Below are positions 8,053-15,949 of a DNA stretch of 64,000 nucleotides, in pieces. Numbering within the stretch: the first letter of the stretch is position 1; each line of letters starts with the position of its first letter. Below the pieces are notes generated by a model that had not been told where the DNA came from, made no database searches, and worked only from the letters and a program-made list of their open reading frames with translations. Made by a program: the position numbers and the translations under genes. The DNA comes from Sinomonas atrocyanea (lineage in GTDB: Bacteria; Actinomycetota; Actinomycetes; Actinomycetales; Micrococcaceae): contig NZ_CP014518.1 in NCBI RefSeq assembly GCF_001577305.1, positions 2,046,001-2,110,000 of the forward strand, given 5' to 3'.

Positions 8053-8969
8053 GGGTGCTCTTCGCAGGGACCCCGCAGGTCGCGGTCCCGTCGCTCGACC
8101 GGATCATGGGCGCCGGGTTCGACGTCGTCGGCGTCCTGACCCGCCCCGACGCGCCGCTCGGCCGGAAGCGGGTCCTCACCCCCTCGCCCGTGGCTGCCCG
8201 CGCCGAGGAGCTGGGGCTCCCGGTCATCAAGGCCGCCCGCATCACGGACGAGGTCGTCGCCCAGATCGCCGCCTGGTCTCCGGACGTGGCCGCCATCGTG
8301 GCCTACGGCGGGATCGTGCCTCCGCCGGCGCTCTCCGTCCCGGTCCACGGCTGGGTCAACCTGCACTTCTCGCTCCTGCCGGCCTGGCGCGGCGCCGCGC
8401 CGCTGCAGTACTCGGTCATCCACGGCGACGAGGTGGTCGGCGCCACCACGTTCCAGCTCGAGGAGGGCCTCGACACCGGACCCGTGTACGGGACGCTCGC
8501 GCTCACGCCGCCCCCGGAGGCCACGAGCGGAGACCTCTTCGCCGAGCTCGCCGCCAGCGGGGCCGAGCTGCTGTGCCAGACGCTCTCGGGCATCGACGCG
8601 GGCCGGCTCGAGCCGCGCCCGCAGGCCGGCGAACCGAGCTTCGCTCCCAAGCTCACCCTCGAGGACGGCCGGCTCGACTGGACCCTGCCCGCGCTCGCCC
8701 TGCACCGCAGGGCGCGGGGAGTCACTCCCGAGCCGGGGGCCTGGACGCTCCTCGACGGGCAGCGGCTCAAGCTCGACCCACCCCGCCTGCGTCCGGACGT
8801 GGAGGGCCTCGAACCGGGACGGCTGGGCTGGGCAGGCAAGGCCCTCGTGGTCGGCACGGGAACCCATGCGCTCGAACTGACGAGGGTCCAGCCCGCCGGG
8901 AAGAAGATGATGGCAGCCGCTGACTGGGCCCGCGGGGCCGGCGACATTGAAGGGACGGTGCTCGGATGA
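8049..8969 (+). CDS. fmt: Methionyl-tRNA formyltransferase
   Basis: A 306-residue enzyme that transfers a formyl group from 10-formyl-THF to Met-tRNA(fMet). The formyltransferase core carries the Asn104/His106 pair in NLHFSLLPAWRGAAP and Asp142 in LDTGP. The C-terminal OB-like tRNA-binding domain spans about residues 205-300. The start overlaps def by 4 nt and the stop overlaps rsmB by 4 nt, so the genes are translationally coupled. Confidence 0.97.
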   Translation: MRVLFAGTPQVAVPSLDRIMGAGFDVVGVLTRPDAPLGRKRVLTPSPVAARAEELGLPVIKAARITDEVVAQIAAWSPDVAAIVAYGGIVPPPALSVPVHGWVNLHFSLLPAWRGAAPLQYSVIHGDEVVGATTFQLEEGLDTGPVYGTLALTPPPEATSGDLFAELAASGAELLCQTLSGIDAGRLEPRPQAGEPSFAPKLTLEDGRLDWTLPALALHRRARGVTPEPGAWTLLDGQRLKLDPPRLRPDVEGLEPGRLGWAGKALVVGTGTHALELTRVQPAGKKMMAAADWARGAGDIEGTVLG

Positions 8970-10594
8970 GCGACGGGCGAGGGCCGGGCGGATCCGGCCG
9001 CCGCGGAGAACCGGGGCGCCCCGAGCGCGAACCCGGCGGCCGCGGGCGCCCGGAGGGCGGGGGCCCAGGGCCCAGGCGTGACACCCATGGGCGCGAGCGC
9101 AACCGCGGCGGACGCGGCCCGCGGCAGTTCAGCGGCCAGGCACCGAGCCAGCGCTCCCGGGCCGCCGATCCTGCCCGGCTTGTGGCGTTCGAGGTCCTGC
9201 GCGCCGTCTCGCGCGACGACGCGTACGCGAACCTCGTCATGCCCCAGAGCATCCGCCGGCACCGGCTGGACCGCCGCGACGCGGCCTTCGCCACCGAGCT
9301 CGCGTACGGCGCGCTGCGGGGCCAGGGCACCTATGACGCGATCCTGGCCCTCAACGTCGACCGCCCCCTCTCCCAGCTCGATCCGGCGGTGCTCGACGTC
9401 CTCCGCCTCGGCGCCCACCAGCTGCTGGCCATGCGTGTCCCGCCGCACGCGGCGCTGAACCAGACTGTTGCCCTCACCCGCGCCGTCGTGGGCGCCGGGC
9501 CGTCCTCGCTCGTCAACGCCGTGCTGCGTCGGGTGAGCGCCAGGACCGCGGACGAGTGGCTCGCGGAGCTGACCGCCGCGCAGCCGGACGCCACGGAGCG
9601 CGACGCCCTGGCCTACGCCCACCCGTCGTGGATCGTGCGCGCCCTGCGGCAGTCGCTCGCCGCGCACGGGCGCCCGGTCGAGGAGATCACCGAGCTCCTC
9701 GACGCCGACAACGCCGCCCCCGTGGTGAACCTGGTCGCGCTGCCGGGCCTCGGCCGTCTGGAGGAGGCACTCGACGCGGGGGCCCAGCCCGGCGATCTCG
9801 TCGAGGATTCGGCCCTCTCAGGCGGCGGCGACCTCGGGCGCCTGCCCGCCGTCCGCGAAGGGACCCTCCGCGCCCAGGACGTGGGCTCGCAGCTCGTGGC
9901 CCGGGCCGTGGCCGCGGCACCCCTCCACCGCGCCGGGGACGTGCCCGCGGACGCCGCGGGCGCGGACCGGCGGCCCGAGCGGTGGCTCGATGTCTGCGCC
10001 GGTCCCGGAGGAAAGGCCGCGCTGCTGGGTGCCCTCGCCGCGGAGCAGGGGGCGACCCTCCTCGCCAACGAGGTCGCACCGCACCGCGCCGAGCTCGTCC
10101 GCAAGGCCCTGGCGCCGGTTCCCGATTCCGTGTGGGAGGTGCGGACGGGCGACGGACGAGACCTCGGCCGCGAGTACCCGGGCCGCTTCGACCGGGTGGT
10201 CGTGGACGCACCCTGCACCGGGCTCGGAGCCCTCCGGCGGCGCCCCGAGTCACGGTGGCGCCGCTCACCCAGTGATCTCGCGGAGCTGGGCCCGCTGCAG
10301 CGCGCGCTCCTCGACGCCGCGATCGACGCGGCGGCGCCCGGCGGCGTCGTGGGCTACATCACCTGCTCGCCGCACCCGGCCGAGACCACGGTGGTGGTCG
10401 CCGATGCCCTGAAGCGGCGCCATGACATCGAGCTGCTCGACGCCGGTGCCGCGCTCGACGCCGTCGCCCTGCGCCCACTGGGGGCCGGCCACGACGGCAC
10501 GGCGCAGCTCTGGCCGCACGTCCACTCGACGGACGCCATGTTCCTGGCACTGTTCCGCAAGCTGCCGGCCGCCACGCCATCGAAGGAGACCTGA
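8966..10594 (+). CDS. rsmB: 16S rRNA m5C967 methyltransferase RsmB (Fmu/Sun family)
   Basis: A 542-residue RsmB-type enzyme. The first 65 residues are a low-complexity Gly/Arg/Glu-rich basic tail that could bind RNA. A NusB-like RNA-binding domain follows (about 70-210), then the SAM-dependent methyltransferase domain. The SAM-binding loop is DVCAGPGGK. The family's two cysteines are visible in DAPCTGLG and YITCSPHP; one forms the covalent intermediate with cytosine C5. It overlaps fmt by 4 nt and abuts rpe. The tail is longer than in enterobacterial RsmB (about 430 residues). Confidence 0.95.
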   Translation: MSDGRGPGGSGRRGEPGRPEREPGGRGRPEGGGPGPRRDTHGRERNRGGRGPRQFSGQAPSQRSRAADPARLVAFEVLRAVSRDDAYANLVMPQSIRRHRLDRRDAAFATELAYGALRGQGTYDAILALNVDRPLSQLDPAVLDVLRLGAHQLLAMRVPPHAALNQTVALTRAVVGAGPSSLVNAVLRRVSARTADEWLAELTAAQPDATERDALAYAHPSWIVRALRQSLAAHGRPVEEITELLDADNAAPVVNLVALPGLGRLEEALDAGAQPGDLVEDSALSGGGDLGRLPAVREGTLRAQDVGSQLVARAVAAAPLHRAGDVPADAAGADRRPERWLDVCAGPGGKAALLGALAAEQGATLLANEVAPHRAELVRKALAPVPDSVWEVRTGDGRDLGREYPGRFDRVVVDAPCTGLGALRRRPESRWRRSPSDLAELGPLQRALLDAAIDAAAPGGVVGYITCSPHPAETTVVVADALKRRHDIELLDAGAALDAVALRPLGAGHDGTAQLWPHVHSTDAMFLALFRKLPAATPSKET

Positions 10595-11260
10595 GTGACC
10601 TGCCGCATCCACCCGAGCATCCTGTCCGCCGACTTCGTGAACCTGGAGGCGGAACTGGGCCGGATCGCCACCGCCGATGCCGTCCACGTCGACGTCATGG
10701 ACAACCACTTCGTGCCGAACCTGACGCTCGGGCTGCCGGTGGTGGAGAGGATCCAGGCCGTGAGCCCGGTCCCGCTCGACGCCCATCTCATGATCTCCGA
10801 CGCCGACCGCTGGGCGCCCCTCTACGCGGACCTGGGCCTCGCGTCCGTCACCTTCCATGCGGAGGCCGCGATCGCCCCGATCAAGCTCGCCCGCGAGCTG
10901 AGGGCCCGAGGTTCGCGTGCCGGCATGGCCCTGCGTCCGGCGACGGCAGTGGAGCCTTACCTCGACATGCTGGCGGAGCTGGACATGCTGCTCATCATGA
11001 CCGTGGAACCCGGCTTCGGCGGCCAGGCGTTCCTCGACGTCACGCTGCCCAAGATCCGCCGCGCCCGCGAGGCGGTGGACGGGGCGGGGACCAACCTGGC
11101 GATCCAGGTCGACGGAGGCATCTCCGTCTCCACCATCGAGCGCGCGGCCGAGGCCGGAGCGGATGTCTTCGTGGCGGGCTCCGCGGTCTACGGCGCGGAC
11201 GACGCCGCCGCTGCCGTCGAGAAGCTCAGGGCCCTCGCCGACGGCGCGGCCCGCGCCTGA
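10595..11260 (+). CDS. rpe: Ribulose-phosphate 3-epimerase
   Basis: A 221-residue TIM-barrel enzyme that interconverts ribulose-5-P and xylulose-5-P in the pentose phosphate pathway. Metal and catalytic residues are visible: His31, Asp33 and Asp36 in HVDVMD, His64 in DAHLM, and Asp in QVDGGI. The GTG start directly follows the rsmB stop and has GGAG six bases upstream. It ends the def-fmt-rsmB-rpe run. Its product, with GTP, ultimately feeds the riboflavin operon downstream through ribulose-5-P. Confidence 0.96.
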   Translation: MTCRIHPSILSADFVNLEAELGRIATADAVHVDVMDNHFVPNLTLGLPVVERIQAVSPVPLDAHLMISDADRWAPLYADLGLASVTFHAEAAIAPIKLARELRARGSRAGMALRPATAVEPYLDMLAELDMLLIMTVEPGFGGQAFLDVTLPKIRRAREAVDGAGTNLAIQVDGGISVSTIERAAEAGADVFVAGSAVYGADDAAAAVEKLRALADGAARA

Positions 11261-11420
11261 TCCACCGGCCGCCAGGGCCGTGTGACGCGCGCCGCGCACC
11301 ACGGCTGATCCATGTGGCACAATGGGCACTGGCCGTTTGGTTGAACTGTCATCAATGACCGGGTCCCCGTGGACCCGAGACGTCACTGAGGCAGCACCTC
11401 CGGCGGCCGAACCAACGAAA

Positions 11421-11559
11421 ACGTGCTCCGGGGTCGGTGAAAGTCCGAACCGGCGGTGATAGTCCGCGACCCGGCGGTCCGCTCGCATCAGAGCGGAGTG
11501 CCGGTTGAGCCGGTGGAATTCCGGCACCGACAGTCAAAGTCTGGATGGGAGAAGCACGT
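11421..11559 (+). promoter_or_regulatory. FMN riboswitch (RFN element)
   Basis: A complete RFN aptamer. The closing stem ACGTGCT (11421-11427) pairs with AGCACGT (11553-11559). Between them are the conserved blocks GGGTCGGTGAAAGTCCG, ACCGGCGGTGATAGTCCGCGAC, the GGTTGA..CCGGTGGAATTCCGG hairpin, and CCGACAGTCAAAGTC-TGGATGGGAGAAG. It binds FMN and controls the downstream pnuC-fragment/rib operon. A second hairpin (11568-11588) follows as a probable expression platform. Confidence 0.95.
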
Positions 11560-11567
11560 ACAGTTCC

Positions 11568-11588
11568 GCGGTGCGCTGCGCGCACCGC
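11568..11588 (+). terminator. Expression-platform hairpin of the FMN riboswitch
   Basis: GCGGTGCG/CGCACCGC is an 8-bp perfect stem with a CTGCG loop, followed by TTCTGT, nine bases after the aptamer. A short T-rich stretch and the distance to the SD leave both transcription termination and translation control possible. A later GCTGCGGTG segment just before the SD region could pair alternatively. Confidence 0.45.
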
Positions 11589-11636
11589 TTCTGTCGCAAC
11601 CCCGGAGCCGCTGCGGTGAAGGGAAGGATGGTTGCG

Positions 11637-11876
11637 ATGGACTTCATGCAGTGGCTCTTGTTGGCGCAGATCCCGGTGGCGGGATCCGCGCTCCTCCTCC
11701 GCGAGGTGGTCGGCAATGCGTTCGGCCTCGCGAGCGCCCTCGGCGGCATGGGCCGCCGGGTGTGGGCGTGGCCCGTGGGAATCGCGGGCAATCTCATTCT
11801 CCTGACGGTCTTCGCCGGGGCGGCCGTCGGGCTGGCCCCCGGATCCGCCGACGCGCCCGTGGCGGTGGCCGCATGA
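11637..11876 (+). pseudogene. pnuC: Truncated PnuC-type vitamin transporter (N-terminal remnant)
   Basis: A 79-residue ORF whose first 60 residues look like the start of an actinobacterial PnuC-family (riboflavin/NMN) transporter: REVVGNAFGLASALGGM followed by VWAWPVGIAGN and one hydrophobic helix. A full-length PnuC has about 200-240 residues and seven or eight helices. Here the frame diverges into GLAPGSADAPVAVAA and stops with TGA overlapping the ribD ATG. It cannot be a working transporter on its own. ATG is possible at 11628 or 11637; GGGAAGG lies upstream. It sits exactly between the FMN riboswitch and ribD, where transporter genes often occur, and may now act only as a coupled leader ORF. 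Confidence 0.65.
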
Positions 11877-12961
11877 GCGCCCCCGGCACGGCCCGCGCAG
11901 CACGGCCGACCGACCTGGACATCATGGACGAGGCCCTCGCCCTGGCCGCCCGCGGCGTGCGCGGAGCCAACCCGCTCGTGGGCGCCATCGCCGTCGGACC
12001 GGACGGCGACGTCCTCGCCAGGGGCTGGCACCGCGGTGCGGGAACCGCCCACGCCGAGGGGGATGCCATCGTCCAGGCGGCCCAGCGCGGCGTCGACCTC
12101 ACGGGGTCGACGATGTACGTCACGCTCGAGCCGTGCAACCACACCGGACGGACCGGGCCCTGCGCCCAGGCGCTCATCGCGGCCGGCGTCGCACGCGTCG
12201 TCTACGCGATCGACGACCCCCACGACGTGGCGAGCGGTGGAGCCGCCACCCTCAGGGCGGCGGGCATCGACGTCGTCTCCGGGGTCAGGGCCGCCCAGGC
12301 CGCACAGCTCAACCGCAGGTGGCTGACCGCGGTGGCGGCGCGGCGGCCCTTCGTGACGCTCCACATGGCCCAGACGCTCGACTCCCGCATCGCGGCCGAG
12401 GACGGAACAAGCCAGTGGATCACGTGCGCCGAGTCCCTCGCTGACAACCACGCCCTCCGGGCGCGGATCGACGCCATCCTCGTCGGGAGCCAGACCGTCG
12501 CCGTCGACAATCCGCGCCTCACCGCCCGGGGCGAGGACGGATCGCCCTTGGCGCACCAGCCCCTCCGCGCCGTCATGGGGCTGACCCCGGTCCCCGAGGA
12601 CGCCGCGGTCCGCGGCACCGACGGGCGGTTCGTCCACCTGCCCACCCAGGACCCCGCCGAGGCGCTCTCCGCCCTGTTCGCCCGCGGAGTCCGCCATCTG
12701 ATGGTGGAGGGCGGCGCGCGCATCATCGCGGCCTTCCTCGCCGCCGGCCTCGTCGACGAGCTCATCGTCTACCAGGCCCCGACCATCCTCGGCTCGGGGA
12801 AGAACGCGGTCGCGGACCTCGGAATCCGCACCCTCGCCGATGCCCAGCACTGGGACTGGGACGAGTCCGACGGCGGGGCTGTCCGGCGCCTCGGCGCCGA
12901 CCTCAGGCTCCATCTGGTCCCCGCCGCCACCGCCCCCGCACCCGAGAAGGAGATCCACTGA
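11873..12961 (+). CDS. ribD: Bifunctional riboflavin biosynthesis protein RibD (deaminase/reductase)
   Basis: A 362-residue bifunctional enzyme. The N-terminal deaminase domain (about 14-155) has zinc ligands His60 (HAEGDA, with catalytic Glu62), Cys88 and Cys97 in PCNHTGRTGPC. The C-terminal reductase domain (about 158-345) belongs to the DHFR-like RibD_C family, with VEGGARI near its end. It converts the 2,5-diamino-6-ribosylamino-pyrimidinone phosphate to the 5-amino-6-ribitylamino-uracil phosphate. The ATG overlaps the pnuC-fragment stop (ATGA) and the stop shares one base with ribE, so translation is coupled under FMN riboswitch control. Confidence 0.96.
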   Translation: MSAPGTARAARPTDLDIMDEALALAARGVRGANPLVGAIAVGPDGDVLARGWHRGAGTAHAEGDAIVQAAQRGVDLTGSTMYVTLEPCNHTGRTGPCAQALIAAGVARVVYAIDDPHDVASGGAATLRAAGIDVVSGVRAAQAAQLNRRWLTAVAARRPFVTLHMAQTLDSRIAAEDGTSQWITCAESLADNHALRARIDAILVGSQTVAVDNPRLTARGEDGSPLAHQPLRAVMGLTPVPEDAAVRGTDGRFVHLPTQDPAEALSALFARGVRHLMVEGGARIIAAFLAAGLVDELIVYQAPTILGSGKNAVADLGIRTLADAQHWDWDESDGGAVRRLGADLRLHLVPAATAPAPEKEIH

Positions 12962-13614
12962 TGTTCACAGGAATCATCGCCGAACGCGGCACCGTCGAGG
13001 ACGTCCGCCGCTCGGGCGACAGCGCGGTCCTGACTTTCACCGCGCCCACCCTGGCCCGGGACCTGCCCCTCGGCGGCTCGATCGCCGTCGACGGATGCTG
13101 CCTCACGGCGGTCACGAACGACGGCACCCGCTTCGCGGTCGACGTCATGGGGGAGTCCCTCGCCCGCACCACGATCGGCGCCCTCGCCCCCGGGGACACG
13201 GTCAACCTCGAACGCTGCGTCCCCGCCGGCGGACGGCTCGACGGCCACGTCGTGCAGGGCCACGTGGACGGCGTCGGAACACTGCTCGAGCGCGAGCCGC
13301 TCGAGAACTGGAACCGGTTGCGGTTCGCCGTCCCCGCCGACCTCGCGCGGTACATCGCCGAGAAGGGCTCCATCGCCGTCGACGGCGTCTCCCTCACCGT
13401 GACCGCGGTGAGCGGCCCAGCGGAGCCCGACCCCTGGTTCGAGGTCGGGCTCATCCCGGCGACCCTCGCCGAGACAGGCCTCGGCGACAAGGCGGTCGGG
13501 GCGTCCGTGAACCTCGAGGTCGACGTCCTCGCCAAGTACACCGCGCGGCTCCTCGCCTTCGGGCACGCCGCCGCGGAGCAGCCCCGCACTACCGCAGAGG
13601 AGGCGCGGCCGTGA
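12961..13614 (+). CDS. ribE: Riboflavin synthase, alpha subunit
   Basis: A 217-residue riboflavin synthase that dismutates two 6,7-dimethyl-8-ribityllumazines. Two tandem lumazine-binding domains are visible, each with an IAVDG(C/V) motif: residues 1-95 beginning MFTGII, and about 97-200. The start overlaps the ribD stop (TGATG) and the stop overlaps the ribB GTG. Called ribC in some organisms. Confidence 0.96.
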   Translation: MFTGIIAERGTVEDVRRSGDSAVLTFTAPTLARDLPLGGSIAVDGCCLTAVTNDGTRFAVDVMGESLARTTIGALAPGDTVNLERCVPAGGRLDGHVVQGHVDGVGTLLEREPLENWNRLRFAVPADLARYIAEKGSIAVDGVSLTVTAVSGPAEPDPWFEVGLIPATLAETGLGDKAVGASVNLEVDVLAKYTARLLAFGHAAAEQPRTTAEEARP

Positions 13615-14264
13615 CCCGCACCGTCAACGAGATCAAGCTCGAGCCCGTCCAGGCCGCCGTCGACGCGCTCCGCGCCGGCCGGCCCGTGCTCGTGGTCGAC
13701 GACGAGAGCCGGGAGAACGAGGGCGACATCGTCTTCGCCGCCGAGCTTGCCACACCGGCGCTCATGGGCTGGACCATCCGCCATTCCTCCGGGGTCATCT
13801 GCGTTCCGCTCCCGGGAGAGACCGCGGACCGGCTGGCCCTGCCGCCCATGGTGGAGGACAACCAGGACGCCAAGGGCACCGCCTACACCGTCTCGTGCGA
13901 CGTCCGGGCCGGGGTCGCCACGGGGATCAGCGCCACGGACCGGGCCCGCACTGCCCTGGCACTTGCCGACCCGGCCGCCGGGCCGGCCGACTTCGCCCGC
14001 CCCGGGCATATATTCCCGCTCCGTGCAGTTGACGGTGGTGTACTGGTCCGTCCGGGCCACACGGAGGCGGCCGTCGACCTGTGCCGCCTCGCAGGCCTCG
14101 CCCCCGTCGGGGTGATCGCCGAGGTGGTCCACGACGATGGCGAGATGATGCGGCTGCCCGCCCTGCGGGCCTTCGCCGACGAACACGGGTGCCCGCTCAT
14201 CTCGATCGAGGACCTTGCAGCCCACGTCGCCGCCCTCCGGGGCGCTCGAGGAGGAGACGGATGA
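13611..14264 (+). CDS. ribB: 3,4-dihydroxy-2-butanone 4-phosphate synthase (stand-alone RibB)
   Basis: A 217-residue RibB that converts ribulose-5-P to DHBP and formate. Family motifs: DDESRENEGD (metal-binding acidic loop), RHSSGVICVP, and RPGHTEAAVDL with the metal-binding His. The GTG start overlaps the ribE stop and has GAGGAGG seven bases upstream. Many actinobacteria encode a fused RibBA, but here the RibB frame stops and ribA starts with a 4-nt overlap, so the two are separate proteins. Confidence 0.95.
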   Translation: MTRTVNEIKLEPVQAAVDALRAGRPVLVVDDESRENEGDIVFAAELATPALMGWTIRHSSGVICVPLPGETADRLALPPMVEDNQDAKGTAYTVSCDVRAGVATGISATDRARTALALADPAAGPADFARPGHIFPLRAVDGGVLVRPGHTEAAVDLCRLAGLAPVGVIAEVVHDDGEMMRLPALRAFADEHGCPLISIEDLAAHVAALRGARGGDG

Positions 14265-14947
14265 GCAAGAACGCGTCGCACCACCCCGCGCAGCACGACG
14301 GCGCCCCTCCCGTCACCGTGTCCGGGGGGCCCATCGTGAATCTGCCGACCGCGTTCGGCGAGTTCATCGCCCAGGCCTGGATTGACGAGGCGACCGGCGC
14401 CGAGCACCTCGCCGTCAGCTCCCCCGAGCCGCCGGCCCACGGGTCGGCCCCGCTGGTGCGGCTCCACTCCGAGTGCCTCACGGGGGACGTCTTCGGGTCC
14501 TACCGCTGCGACTGCGGCGAGCAGCTGGCCTATGCCCTCGGCCTGATCAGGGCCCAGGGCGGCACGCTGCTCTACCTGCGTGGCCACGAGGGGCGTGGGA
14601 TCGGCCTCGCCAACAAGATCAGGGCCTACGCGCTGCAGGAGGCCGGCTTCGACACTGTCGAGGCCAACGAGCAGCTCGGGCTGCCCGTGGACGCGCGTTC
14701 CTACACCGCGGCGGCGATGATCCTGGCCGAGATGGGCCTGACGAGCATTCGCCTGCTCAGCAACAACCCGGACAAGAAGAACCGCCTCGCCAAGGCGGGG
14801 GTGCACGTGGTGGAGATGGTGCCCACCGAGGTGCCCTCCCGTGCCGAGAACCTGCGCTACCTCAGGACCAAGAAGGAGCGCATGGACCACCTGCTCAGGC
14901 TCGACCTCGAGCACACGGGACTGCGCGTCAGCGGCGAGACCGACTGA
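14261..14947 (+). CDS. ribA: GTP cyclohydrolase II
   Basis: A 228-residue GTP cyclohydrolase II that opens the imidazole ring of GTP, the first committed riboflavin step. Zinc ligands are Cys72, Cys83 and Cys85 in SECLTGDVFGSYRCDCG; the catalytic loop LRGHEGRGIGL follows, then the GTP-binding RLLSNNPDK segment. A 20-residue disordered head precedes the fold. The ATG overlaps the ribB stop (ATGA). Confidence 0.95.
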   Translation: MSKNASHHPAQHDGAPPVTVSGGPIVNLPTAFGEFIAQAWIDEATGAEHLAVSSPEPPAHGSAPLVRLHSECLTGDVFGSYRCDCGEQLAYALGLIRAQGGTLLYLRGHEGRGIGLANKIRAYALQEAGFDTVEANEQLGLPVDARSYTAAAMILAEMGLTSIRLLSNNPDKKNRLAKAGVHVVEMVPTEVPSRAENLRYLRTKKERMDHLLRLDLEHTGLRVSGETD

Positions 14948-15030
14948 CCCGCGTCCGACCCCGCGGCCCCACGGGGCCACCACCGAACGCTTCGGCCACC
15001 GAAGCACCACCGACGAAGGAAGACCATCGC

Positions 15031-15504
15031 ATGAGCGGCCACGGCGCCCCCACACTGTCCCTCGACAACCCCGACCTCGCCAGCCTCCGGCTCGCGGTCG
15101 TCGCTGCCAGCTGGCACACCCAGATCATGGACGGGCTCGTCGACGGCGCCCTGCGCGCCGCGGCCGAGGCGGGCATCACGGATCCCACCCTCGTGCGGGT
15201 TCCCGGAAGCTTCGAGCTCCCGGTCGCCGCGGCACGGCTCGCCGAGACGCACGACGCCGTCGTGGCCCTCGGCGTCGTGATCCGGGGCGGCACCCCGCAC
15301 TTCGAGTACGTGTGCGAGGCGGCCACGGTCGGCCTGACGGACGTGAGCGTCCGCACCGGCGTCCCGGTCGGCTTCGGAGTGCTCACGTGCGACACCGAGG
15401 AGCAGGGCATCGCCCGCGCTGGCCTTCCGGGCTCGAGCGAGGACAAGGGCCACGAGGCCACGACCGCGGCGCTGCTGACCGCGGCCACGCTCCGCGCGCT
15501 CTAG
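15031..15504 (+). CDS. ribH: 6,7-dimethyl-8-ribityllumazine synthase
   Basis: A 157-residue lumazine synthase that condenses DHBP with the ribitylaminouracil. Motifs: ASWHTQI near the N-terminus, GSFELP (59-64), and GVVIRGGTPHFEYVC with catalytic His90. It lies 83 nt after ribA, with GAAGGAAGA upstream of the ATG, and ends the riboflavin operon. Confidence 0.96.
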   Translation: MSGHGAPTLSLDNPDLASLRLAVVAASWHTQIMDGLVDGALRAAAEAGITDPTLVRVPGSFELPVAAARLAETHDAVVALGVVIRGGTPHFEYVCEAATVGLTDVSVRTGVPVGFGVLTCDTEEQGIARAGLPGSSEDKGHEATTAALLTAATLRAL

Positions 15505-15594
15505 GCGGATGCGCGGTCCTGCCGGCGTGTCGGGTTCGTCACAGGCCGGCAGTCACAGACCCGGTGCCGGTGCGGGCGTCCTCCAGCTCTCCAG

Positions 15595-15600
15595 TAGGCT
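15595..15600 (+). promoter_or_regulatory. hisE: -10 box (TAGGCT) before hisE
   Basis: TAGGCT is separated by seven bases (TGAGGCC) from the GTG at 15608, a leaderless-type arrangement that separates hisE from the riboflavin operon. Confidence 0.4.
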
Positions 15601-15607
15601 TGAGGCC

Positions 15608-15871
15608 GTGAAGGATTTCGAGACACTGTTCGCCGAGCTCAGCGAGAAGGCCGAGAAGCGCCCGGCCGGATCGCGCACCGTCGCCGAACTGGAGTCCGGA
15701 GTGCACGGCATCGGCAAGAAGATCGTCGAAGAGGCCGCCGAGGTGTGGATGGCCGCCGAGTACGAGACGGACGAGGAAGCCGCCGAGGAGATCTCGCAGC
15801 TGCTCTACCACCTCCAGGTGCTCATGCTGGCCAAGGGCCTGTCGCTGCAGGACGTCTACCGTCATCTGTAG
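15608..15871 (+). CDS. hisE: Phosphoribosyl-ATP pyrophosphatase
   Basis: An 87-residue stand-alone HisE, a MazG-like all-alpha pyrophosphatase that catalyses the second step of histidine synthesis. The metal-binding motif GKKIVEEAAEVWMA and a second acidic helix (YETDEEAAEEISQLLYHL) are both visible. The GTG at 15608 is preferred to earlier in-frame codons because the homology starts with KDFETLFAEL and the -10 box at 15595 lies directly upstream. It precedes hisG; hisI is a separate gene about 3 kb downstream rather than fused. Confidence 0.93.
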   Translation: MKDFETLFAELSEKAEKRPAGSRTVAELESGVHGIGKKIVEEAAEVWMAAEYETDEEAAEEISQLLYHLQVLMLAKGLSLQDVYRHL

Positions 15872-15907
15872 CCGCGGCGCCTGCCCCCACGGCAGGCCGC
15901 CGCGGCT
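15870..15907 (+). terminator. Hairpin between hisE and hisG
   Basis: AGCCGCGGCG-CTGCC pairs with GGCAGGC-CGCCGCGGCT with one bulge, starting in the hisE stop codon. It has no T-run, so it may be a processing hairpin rather than a full terminator. Confidence 0.4.
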
Positions 15908-15949
15908 CCGGCCGCCCCGACACAAGCCCCACCTCCAGAAAGCCCTCCC

